Shown: positions 16,712 to 26,008, counted from the first letter of the stretch. The stretch is 64,000 nt of DNA from Furfurilactobacillus curtus (GCF_045862785.1 NZ_BQXO01000002.1:434001-498000); one strand, 5' to 3'. The notes: a model not told the origin generated them from the sequence alone. Numbers and translations are program-made.

Positions 16712-18349
16712 ATGAAGTTGCGGAGAGTACTAGCACTCGGCGCAGTTGCCACCATCTCTGCCATTACGTTAGCAGCGTGTGGCAGCAAAGGTGCATCTTC
16801 ACATAAAGGAACATTAAATTTAGCTACTACGGCTGAATTGCCAGGTATGGACACGTCTAAGGTGACAGATAATTCATCATTGACTGCCCTAGCTAACACG
16901 CAAGAGGGGATCTATCGCATCGGTAAAGATGCGAAGCCTGAAAATGCATTAGCCACCAAGACAACGGTTTCTAAAGACGGGCTGCACTGGACGTTTAACT
17001 TGCGTAAGAACACCAAGTGGTCTAACGGAGACACAGTCACCGCGCAAGATTTCGTTTACTCATGGCGACGGACTAATAATCCGAAGACCGCGTCTCAATA
17101 TGCTTATCTATTTGATGGCGTGAAGAATGCTTCTGCTATTCAGGATAAAAAGGCAGCCGTAAATAGTTTAGGGGTTAAGGCAGACGGCAAGTACAAACTC
17201 GAAGTAACCCTTGAAAAGCCAATTCCTTACTTCAAATTGTTACTTGGGTTCCCAATCTTCTTCCCACAAGATCAAAAAGTGGTCGACAAGTATGGTTCAA
17301 AGTATGGGATGAAGTCGCAGTACCAAGTTTACAATGGTCCATTTAAGATGGAAGGTTGGACAGGGACCAACACTAAGTGGAAGTGGGTTAAGAACGATAC
17401 TTACTGGGACAAGAGTGCGGTTAAGACGAAAACCATCAACTTCCAAGTGGTTAAGGAAGCTAACACGGATCTTAACTTATACAACTCCGGTAAAATTGAT
17501 CAGACGCAATTGACTGGTTCACAGGTTGCCAACTACAAGAAGAGTAAAGATTACAAATTTTATCCTGGTTCAACGTCAGCTTACCTAGAGCTTAACCAAG
17601 CCAAGGTACCAGCCTTCAAGAACGAAAAAATTCGGCAAGCTTTGTCTTTGGCCATTGACCGCAAGCAATTGACTGATAACGTCTTACAAGACGGCTCAAA
17701 GCCAGCTACTGGTTTTATTCCAACAGACATTGCCAAGAACCCATCCACAGGTGAAGACTTTGCTAAGCAGGCTGAAGTTAGTGGCTACACAGATCACGAC
17801 TTAGCCAAGGCAAAGCAGTTACTTAAAGAAGGGGAAAAAGAAGTCGGCATTTCTAGTTTGAACTTTAGTTTACTGGCCGATGATACCTCAACAGGTAAGT
17901 CAAATTCCGAATTCTTACAATCACAATTTGAAAAGCTACCAGGCGTTAAGGTAACACTGCAAAATGTGCCATTTAAGAATCGGTTGGCCAAGTCACAATC
18001 TGGCGACTTTGACTCTGTTGTTTCACTATGGGGCGCTGATTACAATGATCCATACACTTATTCATCGATTATGACTTCCGACAACTCTCAAAATGATGGT
18101 AAGTGGAATAACGCAGAGTATGATACTTTGGTTAAAGACTCAGCTGGTAAGGACGCTAATAATAAGCAAGCTCGTTACAACGATTTAGTTAATGCTGAAA
18201 AGATCTTGACGAAAGATGTTGGGGTCGTGCCACTTTACTGGGGGACAGCATCAGGTTCTGGTCCATTCTTGACCAAGAGTTATGTTAAGGGTCTCATTTA
18301 CAACTCTGCAGGAATTAACTGGAACTACAAGAACGTTGACGTTAAGTAA
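16712..18349 (+). CDS. oppA: Oligopeptide ABC transporter substrate-binding lipoprotein, paralogue 2
   Basis: 545 aa, same architecture as the paralogue at 14123: lipobox LAAC near residue 22, LPGMDTSKVTDNSSLTALANTQ, then WSNGDTVTAQDFVYSWRRTNNP. The two share long identical stretches and equal length, so they arose by tandem duplication. This copy lies 183 bases before oppB and is separated from it by a terminator; partial readthrough would make binding protein in excess of membrane components, the normal arrangement for Opp systems. Confidence 0.93.
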   Translation: MKLRRVLALGAVATISAITLAACGSKGASSHKGTLNLATTAELPGMDTSKVTDNSSLTALANTQEGIYRIGKDAKPENALATKTTVSKDGLHWTFNLRKNTKWSNGDTVTAQDFVYSWRRTNNPKTASQYAYLFDGVKNASAIQDKKAAVNSLGVKADGKYKLEVTLEKPIPYFKLLLGFPIFFPQDQKVVDKYGSKYGMKSQYQVYNGPFKMEGWTGTNTKWKWVKNDTYWDKSAVKTKTINFQVVKEANTDLNLYNSGKIDQTQLTGSQVANYKKSKDYKFYPGSTSAYLELNQAKVPAFKNEKIRQALSLAIDRKQLTDNVLQDGSKPATGFIPTDIAKNPSTGEDFAKQAEVSGYTDHDLAKAKQLLKEGEKEVGISSLNFSLLADDTSTGKSNSEFLQSQFEKLPGVKVTLQNVPFKNRLAKSQSGDFDSVVSLWGADYNDPYTYSSIMTSDNSQNDGKWNNAEYDTLVKDSAGKDANNKQARYNDLVNAEKILTKDVGVVPLYWGTASGSGPFLTKSYVKGLIYNSAGINWNYKNVDVK

Positions 18350-18394
18350 TCAGGTGACGTTCGCACGAACCGAAAGGGTTAACCGTTTCGGGCA

Positions 18395-18442
18395 ACGTGG
18401 AGAAAGACCATTTCGTTCTGGTTTCTCTCCACGTTTTGTTTT
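18395..18442 (+). terminator. Intercistronic terminator between oppA and oppB
   Basis: ACGTGGAGA-AGACCA pairs with TGGT-TCTCTCCACGT, followed by TTTGTTTT. A strong stem between genes of one system suggests controlled readthrough. Confidence 0.82.
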
Positions 18443-18532
18443 AAGATAAATGTTAATGATTTTCAGCAAAATCTCATTTGTTGAAAATCTAGCAATTATT
18501 ACTCGTTTGGTTAGATTGTGAGGAAGTAGTTT

Positions 18533-19462
18533 ATGGCAAAATACCTACTGAAGCGTTTGTTTTACCTCCTCCTAACGCTATTTCTGATTGCGACCATCAC
18601 GTTCTTCATGATGAAGTTGTTGCCAGGGACACCGTTAAGTAACGAGTCGAAACTCTCGCATGCTCAGATTCAAATGATTTATCACACGTATGGGTTAGAT
18701 AAGCCAGTATGGCAACAATATGTAATTTATCTAGCCGGAATGGTTCACGGCAACTTTGGCCTTTCATTCCAATTTGATAATCAACCCGTGTCTTACCTTT
18801 TAGCAACGCGGATGCCAGCCTCCTTCCAATTAGGGGTACAGGCAATGATTATTGGCGTGTTATTAGGGATCATCGTTGGGGGCATCGCTGCCATTCGCCG
18901 CAACACCTGGGTTGATGGTACGATGACGATTATTTCAATCTTAATGATTTCCATTCCAAGCTTTGTTTTGGCCATTTTGTTGCAGTACTATCTTGGCCTT
19001 AAAGCTGGGGCCTTCCCCGTGGCTGGTTGGGGGAACTTCGCATACACGATTCTACCAACTATTGCGTTAGCAGGTTCGCCCTTTGCCACGACGGCGCGGT
19101 TTATCCGTACTGAAATGGTCGATGTTATGAGCTCCGATTACATTGAATTAGCGAAGGCCAAGGGGTTATCACAGACCGGCGTGGTTTATCACCATGCTTT
19201 GCGTAATTCCTTGATCCCATTGATTACGTTAATTGGTCCCTTGACTGTTAACCTGATGACTGGATCGCTGGTGGTGGAAAATATCTTCGCCGTCCCCGGA
19301 ATTGGGGAACAATTTGTTAAGTCGATTACGACTAACGATTACCCAACGATCATGGGGATTACGATGATGTACTCCGTGCTACTCGTGGTCGTCTTGTTAT
19401 TAACGGATATTGTTTACGGTATTGTTGATCCACGAATTCGTCTGCAAGGAGGTCAAGGCTAA
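18533..19462 (+). CDS. oppB: Oligopeptide ABC transporter permease OppB
   Basis: 309 aa, six membrane helices. N-terminal MAKYLLKRLFYLLLTLFLIATITFFMM is typical of OppB/DppB; the EAA loop DYIELAKAKGLSQTGVVYHHALRNSLIP and VVENIFAVPGIGEQFVKSI identify the subfamily. Forms the pore with OppC. RBS GTGAGGAAGTAGTTT before ATG. Stop overlaps the oppC start. Confidence 0.95.
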   Translation: MAKYLLKRLFYLLLTLFLIATITFFMMKLLPGTPLSNESKLSHAQIQMIYHTYGLDKPVWQQYVIYLAGMVHGNFGLSFQFDNQPVSYLLATRMPASFQLGVQAMIIGVLLGIIVGGIAAIRRNTWVDGTMTIISILMISIPSFVLAILLQYYLGLKAGAFPVAGWGNFAYTILPTIALAGSPFATTARFIRTEMVDVMSSDYIELAKAKGLSQTGVVYHHALRNSLIPLITLIGPLTVNLMTGSLVVENIFAVPGIGEQFVKSITTNDYPTIMGITMMYSVLLVVVLLLTDIVYGIVDPRIRLQGGQG

Positions 19463-20484
19463 TGGCTGAAAACGTCAATGTTCCAGATGATGCATTTGAA
19501 CCGCTTGGTAAAGAAGATCATCTAGATAATGAAAAAATTGCCGCTCCGTCGTTGACTTTCACGCAGGATGCATGGCGGCGGTTAAAGAAAAATAAAATTG
19601 CCTTTGTCTCAATGTGGATTTTATTGGTCATCTTCGCGTTAGCCTTGATTGGCCCGGTGATTTCACCGCATCAACCGAATAACGCGCAACCCGCATATAC
19701 GAACTTGCCACCAAAAATTCCAGGTGTTCATATTCCTGGTCTAGACGGAACAAAAAGTGTTGACGGTGGCCGGGTTAATGCCTACACCGCCCAGCATGTA
19801 CCTGCTGGCAAATATTGGATTTTGGGCACGGATTACTTAGGTCGTGATCTGTTGTCACGGATCATTGCCGGGACCCGTGTCTCCCTGGCGGTTGCGCTAA
19901 TTGCCACCTTGCTTGATTTAACTGTCGGGATCGGGTATGGACTGATTTCAGGTTGGCGGGGCGGCCGAACGGACTTAATTCTGCAACGGATTATCGAAAT
20001 TCTGTCTTCCGTCCCTAACTTGGTTTACATGATTTTGTTACTGGTCGTGATGAAAGGGTCACTGTTGTCAATTTCTTTGGCGATCGCGATCTCCGGTTGG
20101 ACGACGATGGCCCGTTTGATTCGGGCCGAAACGTTGACTTTGAAGAGTCAAGAATATATCTTGGCGGCTCGTACGCTAGGTGAAAGTTCATGGAAGATTG
20201 CCATGCGGCATTTAATTCCCAACATGAGCTCGGTCATCATTATTCAGACAATGTTTACGATCCCCAGCGCCATCTTCTTTGAGGCCTTCCTTTCTTACAT
20301 TGGGATTGGGATCCAACCACCGACTGCTTCACTAGGGACCTTGATTTCTGATGGGCAAAAGAACTTCCAGTTTTTACCTTTCCAGATGTGGTACCCGGCC
20401 ATCGTGTTGATGGTGATCATGATTTGTTTCAACCTGTTTGCTGATGGCTTACGGGATGCCTTTGACCCACGTTCAAGAGAGTAG
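19462..20484 (+). CDS. oppC: Oligopeptide ABC transporter permease OppC
   Basis: 340 aa. A cytoplasmic N-terminus of about 45 residues, then the OppC-specific TM1 and extracellular loop, and the characteristic LGTDYLGRDLLSRIIAGTRVSL segment before the remaining helices; the EAA loop is around EYILAARTLGESSWKIAMRH. GGAGGTCAAGGCTA lies ahead of ATG inside the end of oppB. Confidence 0.95.
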   Translation: MAENVNVPDDAFEPLGKEDHLDNEKIAAPSLTFTQDAWRRLKKNKIAFVSMWILLVIFALALIGPVISPHQPNNAQPAYTNLPPKIPGVHIPGLDGTKSVDGGRVNAYTAQHVPAGKYWILGTDYLGRDLLSRIIAGTRVSLAVALIATLLDLTVGIGYGLISGWRGGRTDLILQRIIEILSSVPNLVYMILLLVVMKGSLLSISLAIAISGWTTMARLIRAETLTLKSQEYILAARTLGESSWKIAMRHLIPNMSSVIIIQTMFTIPSAIFFEAFLSYIGIGIQPPTASLGTLISDGQKNFQFLPFQMWYPAIVLMVIMICFNLFADGLRDAFDPRSRE

Positions 20485-20496
20485 GTGACGTTAATC

Positions 20497-21618
20497 GTGG
20501 AAAGTACTGAGAATGAAAATTTAATCGAAGTCAACCACCTGCGCATTAACTTCAACACCTATGCAGGTAAAGTTAAGGCGATTCGTGATGTCTCGTTCCA
20601 TTTAAAAAAGGGTGAAACGCTGGCAATTGTTGGTGAATCTGGTTCGGGTAAATCGGTAACGACACGGGCTTTAATGGGATTGAACGCCGACAATGCTGAA
20701 ATTGCTGGTGGTGAAATCTTGTTTCATGGTCAAGATGTCCTTAAGAAGTCTGAACAAGAAATGCAACAAATTCGTGGTAAAGATATTGCGATGATCTTTC
20801 AGGACCCAATGACTTCGTTGGATCCAACAATGAAAATTGGTCGTCAGATCGCTGAACCATTGCGGGTTCACAATCATGTTTCACGCGAAAAAGCGATGGA
20901 GCAAGCTTTAGAAATGTTAAAGTTGGTTGGTATCACTGATGCAGAACACCGGATCAACGATTACCCACACCAATTTTCTGGTGGGATGCGGCAACGAATC
21001 GTGATCGCAATCGCTTTAATCTGTTATCCAGAAGTTCTGATCGCCGATGAACCTACGACTGCTTTGGATGTAACCATCCAAGCACAGATCTTGAAATTGA
21101 TGAAAGAACTTCAAGAAAAGATTGAGACTTCCATCATTTTCATTACCCATGATCTTGGGGTTGTTGCTGGTATGGCTGACCGGATTGCCGTTATGTATGC
21201 CGGTAAAATCGTGGAATACGGCACGGTTGACGAAATCTTCTACAATCCACAACACCCTTATACATGGGGGTTATTGAACTCGATGCCGACGCTAGATACG
21301 CGCAGCGGCGACTTGTCCGCTATTCCTGGTACGCCGCCAGATTTGCTCGACCCGCCTAAGGGAGATGCATTTGCGGCCCGTAATCCGTATGCGCTAAAGA
21401 TTGATGCAGAACAGGAACCTCCGTTCTTTAAGGTCTCTGAAACACATTACGCGGCAACTTGGCTATTAGATCCACGTTCACCACAAGTGGTGCCACCGGT
21501 GGCCATTGCGAAACGACAAGATCAATGGGCCAAGATGCACAATGCCGATGGCGAATTGATTCGACCAGAAGCACCGCTACCGACACCGGCCGCTCCGAGC
21601 GACGATGATCGTGAATAA
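20497..21618 (+). CDS. oppD: Oligopeptide ABC transporter ATPase OppD
   Basis: 373 aa from the GTG at 20497, which has AGTAGGTGA at a good distance; a GTG at 20485 directly abuts the oppC stop and has no site. Walker A GESGSGKS, signature FSGGMRQR, Walker B VLIADEPTTALDVT, switch histidine ITHDLGVV. The C-terminal region has the oligopeptide/dipeptide domain around HPYTWGLLNSMPTLD. Unusually for a canonical OppD, I see no cysteine cluster for an Fe-S site in that tail. The last codons overlap the region upstream of oppF. Confidence 0.94.
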   Translation: MESTENENLIEVNHLRINFNTYAGKVKAIRDVSFHLKKGETLAIVGESGSGKSVTTRALMGLNADNAEIAGGEILFHGQDVLKKSEQEMQQIRGKDIAMIFQDPMTSLDPTMKIGRQIAEPLRVHNHVSREKAMEQALEMLKLVGITDAEHRINDYPHQFSGGMRQRIVIAIALICYPEVLIADEPTTALDVTIQAQILKLMKELQEKIETSIIFITHDLGVVAGMADRIAVMYAGKIVEYGTVDEIFYNPQHPYTWGLLNSMPTLDTRSGDLSAIPGTPPDLLDPPKGDAFAARNPYALKIDAEQEPPFFKVSETHYAATWLLDPRSPQVVPPVAIAKRQDQWAKMHNADGELIRPEAPLPTPAAPSDDDRE

Positions 21619-21634
21619 AGAAAGGAGCGTCAAA

Positions 21635-22603
21635 ATGGATTACACAGATCGGAAAAAGATTTTAGAAGTTAAAGATCTGAAGCAGTACTTCAACGTTGGC
21701 AAACGTGATGAAGTTCGTGCCGTTGACGACGTTTCCTTCGACATTTACGAAGGGGAAACGTTTGGCCTAGTTGGTGAATCGGGTTCTGGCAAAACGACGA
21801 CTGGGCGAGCAATCATTCATTTATATGAACCAACTGGCGGTGAGGTGCGCTTTGATGGACGTGATGTTTCTAAAATCAAAGATCGTAAGGAACAGTTGGA
21901 ATTTCGGAAAGAAATGCAGATGATTTTCCAAGACCCATATGCGTCATTAAACCCCCGGATGAAAGTCAAAGACATCGTCGCTGAAGGAATTGATATCCAC
22001 CATTTAGCTAAAAATGACGAAGAGCGTTCTAAAATGGTGGAAGATTTACTGGAAACGGTTGGTTTAAATAAAGACCATTCTAGTCGTTATCCTCATGAAT
22101 TCTCTGGTGGTCAGCGTCAACGGATTGGAATCGCACGGGCGTTGGCCGTTAATCCTAAATTCATCATTGCAGATGAACCCATTTCAGCACTGGATGTTTC
22201 GATTCAGGCGCAAGTGGTTAATTTGATGAAGGAATTGCAAGTTAAGCAGAGTTTGACTTATCTCTTCATCGCCCATGACCTGTCAATGGTGAAGTATATC
22301 TCTGACCGAATCGGAGTGATGCATTATGGAAGAATGTTAGAAATCGGCCCAGCCGATGAGGTTTACACCAAACCACTACACGACTATACGACGAGCCTAT
22401 TGTCAGCCGTGCCCATTCCTGATCCAGAGATTGAACGGACCCGACAGCAGTTGGACTATGATTCCAGTCGTGAAAGTGATGGTAAACCACGTAAGATGGT
22501 GGAAATTGCACCGCATCACTTTGTTCGGGCGGCTGAAGATGAAATTGGGATGTATCAAGATCGTGCTCGTAAGGCCGGCCTAGAAGTCTTACAGCAAGCT
22601 TAG
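21635..22603 (+). CDS. oppF: Oligopeptide ABC transporter ATPase OppF
   Basis: 322 aa from ATG 21635, with AAAGGAGCGTCAAA ahead. Walker A GESGSGKTT, signature FSGGQRQRIGIARA, Walker B FIIADEPISALDVS, switch histidine IAHDLSMV. Forms the ATPase heterodimer with OppD. Last gene of the opp operon; the terminator follows 13 bases later. Confidence 0.95.
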   Translation: MDYTDRKKILEVKDLKQYFNVGKRDEVRAVDDVSFDIYEGETFGLVGESGSGKTTTGRAIIHLYEPTGGEVRFDGRDVSKIKDRKEQLEFRKEMQMIFQDPYASLNPRMKVKDIVAEGIDIHHLAKNDEERSKMVEDLLETVGLNKDHSSRYPHEFSGGQRQRIGIARALAVNPKFIIADEPISALDVSIQAQVVNLMKELQVKQSLTYLFIAHDLSMVKYISDRIGVMHYGRMLEIGPADEVYTKPLHDYTTSLLSAVPIPDPEIERTRQQLDYDSSRESDGKPRKMVEIAPHHFVRAAEDEIGMYQDRARKAGLEVLQQA

Positions 22604-22615
22604 TGATTATTTGAA

Positions 22616-22659
22616 GTTGTTGGTTGCTTTCAAGTGAAGGCGGTCAACGACTTTTTTGT
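22616..22659 (+). terminator. Terminator of the opp operon
   Basis: GTTGTTGGTTG pairs, using G-U pairs, with CGGTCAACGAC, followed by TTTTTTG. Confidence 0.72.
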
Positions 22660-22667
22660 TCAACAAA

Positions 22668-22697
22668 AACAGCGACTTCACTGAGGAAGTCGCTGTT
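22668..22697 (-). terminator. Minus-strand terminator-like hairpin
   Basis: AACAGCGACTTC/GAAGTCGCTGTT, 12-bp perfect stem, followed by TTTTG only on the minus strand. There is no evident minus-strand gene nearby, so it either blocks antisense transcription into opp or ends a transcript from the repeat region. Confidence 0.55.
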
Positions 22698-22751
22698 AGA
22701 GTGGTTTATTTTTTGAAAATATGTCAGGAGATATTGTTGACAGAGTTGTTG

Positions 22752-23000
22752 GCCATCAACACTATCTAAGATAACTGGTGGAGCTTAAAATAACTTAAAA
22801 ACCACCAATTTTTTTGAACAAAGTTGTTCGGCCAGCTAAAAACCTTCCTGCTAGCCATAACAGGAAGGCTTTTGGGGGATGAATTCTTTCGGAGTGTAGG
22901 AGTGTGATAGCAATATTGCTATCAACAATATTTAAGATACTGAATCAAGCTTAAATAGACCTGAAAATATAACTGAAAGACCAGATTTCTTTAATAATGC
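22752..23000. repeat. Two diverged copies of a 60-70 base segment
   Basis: ATCAACACTATCTAAGATA...GAGCTTAAAATAACTTAAAA (22752-22800) and ATCAACAATATTTAAGATA...AAGCTTAAATAGACCTGAAAA (22940-22980) are clearly related. I see no gene in either strand that I would support. Between them is a CCTTCCTG/CAGGAAGG hairpin (22842-22869). Confidence 0.45.
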
Positions 23001-23030
23001 TCCATCCTTGCGATTAGCCTGCTCAATCGT

Positions 23031-23317
23031 GATTGTCCGTTGTTGCTCAGATTCAAAACGGTCTTGCTTACACTCTGATGTAAACGTGTTCGCCAGACCT
23101 GAGTCCTATGCACAACCAGCAATCACTACCGGGTGAAGCCCACCCGTCCATGATTTCCAGTTGTTGCTCGGCCTCACTCGGTCTTGCTTACACTCTGATG
23201 TAAACGTGTTCGCCAGACCTGAGTCCTATGCACAACCAGCAATCACTACCGGGTGAAGCCCACCCGTCCGTGATTTCCAGTTGTTGCTCGGCCTCACTCG
23301 GTCTTGCTCACACTCTC
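23031..23317. repeat. Tandem array of a 120-bp structured repeat (about 2.3 copies)
   Basis: The sequence from 23061 to 23180 recurs at exact 120-base spacing (23181-23300) with one substitution, and a third, truncated copy follows. Each unit contains an inverted repeat (GGTCT-GC...GC-AGACC with inner ACAC/GTGT) and a second small one (ACCGGGTG/CACCCGT). A single copy occurs at 45345-45476 and a short piece at 29105-29150, so it is a dispersed intergenic family. No open frame runs through it convincingly. Confidence 0.85.
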
Positions 23318-23418
23318 TGATAAAAGCTAGGCAACCGCCCTAGATAAGTTGTAAACTGTGGTGGATACGAAAACCACAATTTGGCTTTGATGTTAGCCAG
23401 CAATTTTGGAGGATTTCC

Positions 23419-24414
23419 ATGAAGGTTAAACAGATCCTGACAGCAACCGCGCTTTTAGGGGCCGCAGCCGTCACGGCTCAGGCGCGTTTGATTGAGCGTC
23501 GTAGTGTTAGTAGTAAGGTCTTGGCTGGGTTAATGCGTCTACAACCCAAAAAAATGTTTAGTCCCTATAAGCATGCGGAAAATTTAGTCACGTATGAATA
23601 TTTTGCTGAAAAAAATGCGAAACCTTGGCAAATGAATCAGCAGTTTAAAGCCAAGTATCATGCGATCATGTCGTCAACGTATCCTTCAACTTATGAATTC
23701 CATGGACGTTATCATGACAATCGATATACCGTTATTTACTTGCATGGCGGTCGTTTTTGGAATCAGCCACAAGCGATGCAAATTCGGTTTGCCCGTAAAC
23801 TAGCTGATACATTATCAGGGACAGTGTTAATGCCGATCTATCCACTGGCTCCAAATTACGACTACCAGGATGTTTTAACCTCATTGGAACGGTTGTATCG
23901 TGAGGTACTCAAGACAGTCGATCCGGCTAAGTTAATTATTATTGGCGACTCCGCTGGGGGTGGCTTGGCATTGACATTAGCTGAGGCACTAAAGGAGTGG
24001 GACCTGCCGCAACCGAAAAACATTGTGGCCCTTTCCCCGGTGTTAGATGTGGGCTTAACCAATGATGAAATTCGGTATTATGAGGCTGCCGATCCGGTCT
24101 TAGATCGTTACTCGTTACAAGTGATGATGGGTCATTATTATGCGCACAATACCGTCACGACCGACTGGCACGTTAGTCCGCTGTATGGAGATGTCACTGG
24201 GCTGGGACGGTTAACCATTTTTGTTGGCACGCGGGAATTACTTTATCCAGACGCAGTTAAATTTCGTGAAAAGGCTAAACAAGCTGGCGTTGACATTGAC
24301 TTTTTCGATTATCCTTATATGATGCACAATTTCTTCAGCTTGCCGTTACCCGAGACTGATCAAGCCTTTGATCAACTGATTTTTGTGCTGGAACAACCAT
24401 TGGCAATCGGCTAG
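23419..24414 (+). CDS. Alpha/beta hydrolase (hormone-sensitive-lipase-type esterase)
   Basis: 331 aa. An N-terminal hydrophobic stretch (ATALLGAAAVTAQA) could be a signal or anchor. HGGRF at residue 109 is the oxyanion-hole motif, GDSAGGG places the nucleophile at Ser178, and MMHNF gives the catalytic His303; the acid is probably in the TRELLYPD block near residue 273. This HGGxW-type layout fits carboxylesterases acting on short acyl esters. ATG is preceded by GGAGGATTTCC. It stands alone downstream of the tandem repeat array. Confidence 0.88.
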   Translation: MKVKQILTATALLGAAAVTAQARLIERRSVSSKVLAGLMRLQPKKMFSPYKHAENLVTYEYFAEKNAKPWQMNQQFKAKYHAIMSSTYPSTYEFHGRYHDNRYTVIYLHGGRFWNQPQAMQIRFARKLADTLSGTVLMPIYPLAPNYDYQDVLTSLERLYREVLKTVDPAKLIIIGDSAGGGLALTLAEALKEWDLPQPKNIVALSPVLDVGLTNDEIRYYEAADPVLDRYSLQVMMGHYYAHNTVTTDWHVSPLYGDVTGLGRLTIFVGTRELLYPDAVKFREKAKQAGVDIDFFDYPYMMHNFFSLPLPETDQAFDQLIFVLEQPLAIG

Positions 24415-24514
24415 TTGAGATTTGTGTTACGCTGAGATATTTAATATGGTTGACTTCAGACAAAAATAGTTTTATCCTGTTGGTCACATTCAGGCGAAAG
24501 GCGAGGTGCTCAGG

Positions 24515-24823
24515 ATGAATGAAGTGATCTTGTATTTAGCTAACCATATTGAAAATGACGAATTACTCGGACGCTTGGTTCATGATATTGCCGCTTATGA
24601 AAGCTCGGAGCAGTCACGACCGACTAAGCAACTGGCCCGTCAAATCAATCAGGTGGCGCGTCGTTTTGTTGAAGGTGAAGAAGATCGTGTTGACTTAACT
24701 CACGTGCATCGTGACCCTAAATTAGCGGCATTGACGATGGCTTTAAAACAGTCGTCACAACATGACAGAATGGCTGGACAGCCGCTATTGGCAGCACCGC
24801 GATATACGACTGAGCAAGCATAA
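24515..24823 (+). CDS. Small soluble protein of unknown function, 102 aa
   Basis: ATG at 24515 with GAGGTGCTCAG ahead; three more upstream codons beginning with GTG are possible. Mostly helical, charged, no membrane segment, no motif known to me (NEVILYLANHIENDELL at the N-terminus). Followed by a terminator at 24882. Probably its own unit. Confidence 0.55.
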   Translation: MNEVILYLANHIENDELLGRLVHDIAAYESSEQSRPTKQLARQINQVARRFVEGEEDRVDLTHVHRDPKLAALTMALKQSSQHDRMAGQPLLAAPRYTTEQA

Positions 24824-24881
24824 CTCGGCAATCGTTGCTGAACGTATCATAATAGAATCGCTCTGAATTTTAATTTACGAG

Positions 24882-24911
24882 GCGCTCCAGCTTAAGTGGG
24901 CGTCTTTTTTG
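24882..24911 (+). terminator. Intrinsic terminator
   Basis: AGGCGCTC pairs with GTGGGCGTCT (two G-U pairs), followed by TTTTTT. Confidence 0.65.
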
Positions 24912-24973
24912 ATGACGGTGGTTTATCCAAAATGGTCTTCGGTGGGTAACTAGCCGTTTTTTAAGGGCGAACA

Positions 24974-25021
24974 AAAAATAAGCAGGTGCGCACCCAATTG
25001 AAGTCGCACCTGCTTATTTAT
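24974..25021. terminator. Bidirectional terminator
   Basis: AAATAAGCAGGTGCG pairs perfectly with CGCACCTGCTTATTT. Ends the convergent phosphatase gene. Confidence 0.82.
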
Positions 25022-25029
25022 TTTATTCC

Positions 25030-25686
25030 TTAAAGTTGAGCGTCGAGACGATCAGTATAATTAACTGTGACGTGGTCGGCGTCGATGGTTAATTTAGTGA
25101 CGCTACCATTGCGTGGCCCAGGTTGGGATGCAAATTTGTCGGAATAGTGATCGATGACATGTCGTAAATACGTTCCATGGGTTACCACTAAGACATTATC
25201 ACCATCGTGATGTTGTTGCCGCAAGAAGGTGATGCCAGCTTGAATTCGACGCCATAAATCATCGTAGTGCTCCGCATGATGATAAGGGTCAGCGTCAGCG
25301 ACCAAGTTAGTTGCATCTTTGAGTCCCAGCTTTTCGATCAAGGCGTTGTAGCTATCGCCGCCCTTGGGGGAACCGATTTGATGCCACATGAGCATGTCAT
25401 CATAGCCTTCCCAGAAGCCAAAGAATTGTTCACGGAATTCTGGGCGCTGAATCGGCTGTGAAAGTGCACTAGGATTGGCGGCCAAAATTAGTTTTCCCGT
25501 GGCAAAAGTCCGCGGTAAATCGCTCGAATAAGCAGCATCGAACGGAATCTGGCTCAGCAATAAACCGGCGTGTTCGCCATCGTTAATTCCTTTTTCGGTC
25601 AGCGGTGCGTCCACCCACCCTTGCATCCGATGATATAAATTCAGATAAGTTTGCCCGTGACGAACCATGTAAACATTAAATGACAT
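25030..25686 (-). CDS. Histidine phosphatase family protein (phosphoglycerate mutase-like)
   Basis: 218 aa from the ATG at 25686 (ACGGAGGCTCTC ahead). MVRHGQTYLNLYHRMQGW carries the RHG phosphohistidine motif at residue 9, Ser/Thr-rich SDLPRTFAT the second, and VVTHGTYLRHVI the C-terminal catalytic His. Cofactor-dependent-mutase-like phosphatase; substrate unknown, with housekeeping or sugar-phosphate roles known in the family. Confidence 0.88.
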   Translation of the reverse strand: MSFNVYMVRHGQTYLNLYHRMQGWVDAPLTEKGINDGEHAGLLLSQIPFDAAYSSDLPRTFATGKLILAANPSALSQPIQRPEFREQFFGFWEGYDDMLMWHQIGSPKGGDSYNALIEKLGLKDATNLVADADPYHHAEHYDDLWRRIQAGITFLRQQHHDGDNVLVVTHGTYLRHVIDHYSDKFASQPGPRNGSVTKLTIDADHVTVNYTDRLDAQL

Positions 25687-25833
25687 GAGAGCCTCCGTAA
25701 TTATTAATAGTCCTATCATAGCAAATTCCGGTGTTTCGCTCCAATCAATCTAGTCAATTGATGGCGTCAACTTTTAGTGGGGTAGTCACTTAGACTAGTG
25801 ATAGGTTAAACCTTGACAGTGTTATCCACGATC

Positions 25834-25989
25834 GACCAAGCGTGAACTTTACGGGCATTCGGTTGGAACGCCGTGGGCCTGCTCTGAACGTGGAAGTACC
25901 CTGATTTCACAGTCAGACTTTATCGTAAGCGAAGGACGCTAACGATAACGACACAGGCTGAGCCGATGCCCGCTACGTCCAGGTTGGTC
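25834..25989 (+). repeat. MITE-like intergenic element, copy 1 (156 bp, internal insertion)
   Basis: Matches the reverse complement of the element at 29244-29345 over most of its length (for example GGAACGCCGTGGGCCTGCTCTGAA and CACAGGCTGAGCCGATGCC), with about 50 extra bases in the middle (CCCTGATTTCACAGTCAG onward). The right end CAGGTTGGTC is exact; the left end GACCAAGCGTG is degenerate. Located in the gene-free 25687-26241 interval. Confidence 0.75.
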
Positions 25990-26008
25990 TACTTTTCAGT
26001 TCACTCAC

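Noticed and set aside
22970..23090. Minus-strand coding frame (a short peptide of the type ...SGLFKLDSVS)
   Set aside because: The frame runs through repeat sequence shared with other loci, has no ribosome site, and the duplicated copy does not keep the frame.
23031..23317. CRISPR array
   Set aside because: Repeat unit is 120 bp with no unique spacers and no cas genes nearby; units are contiguous near-identical copies.
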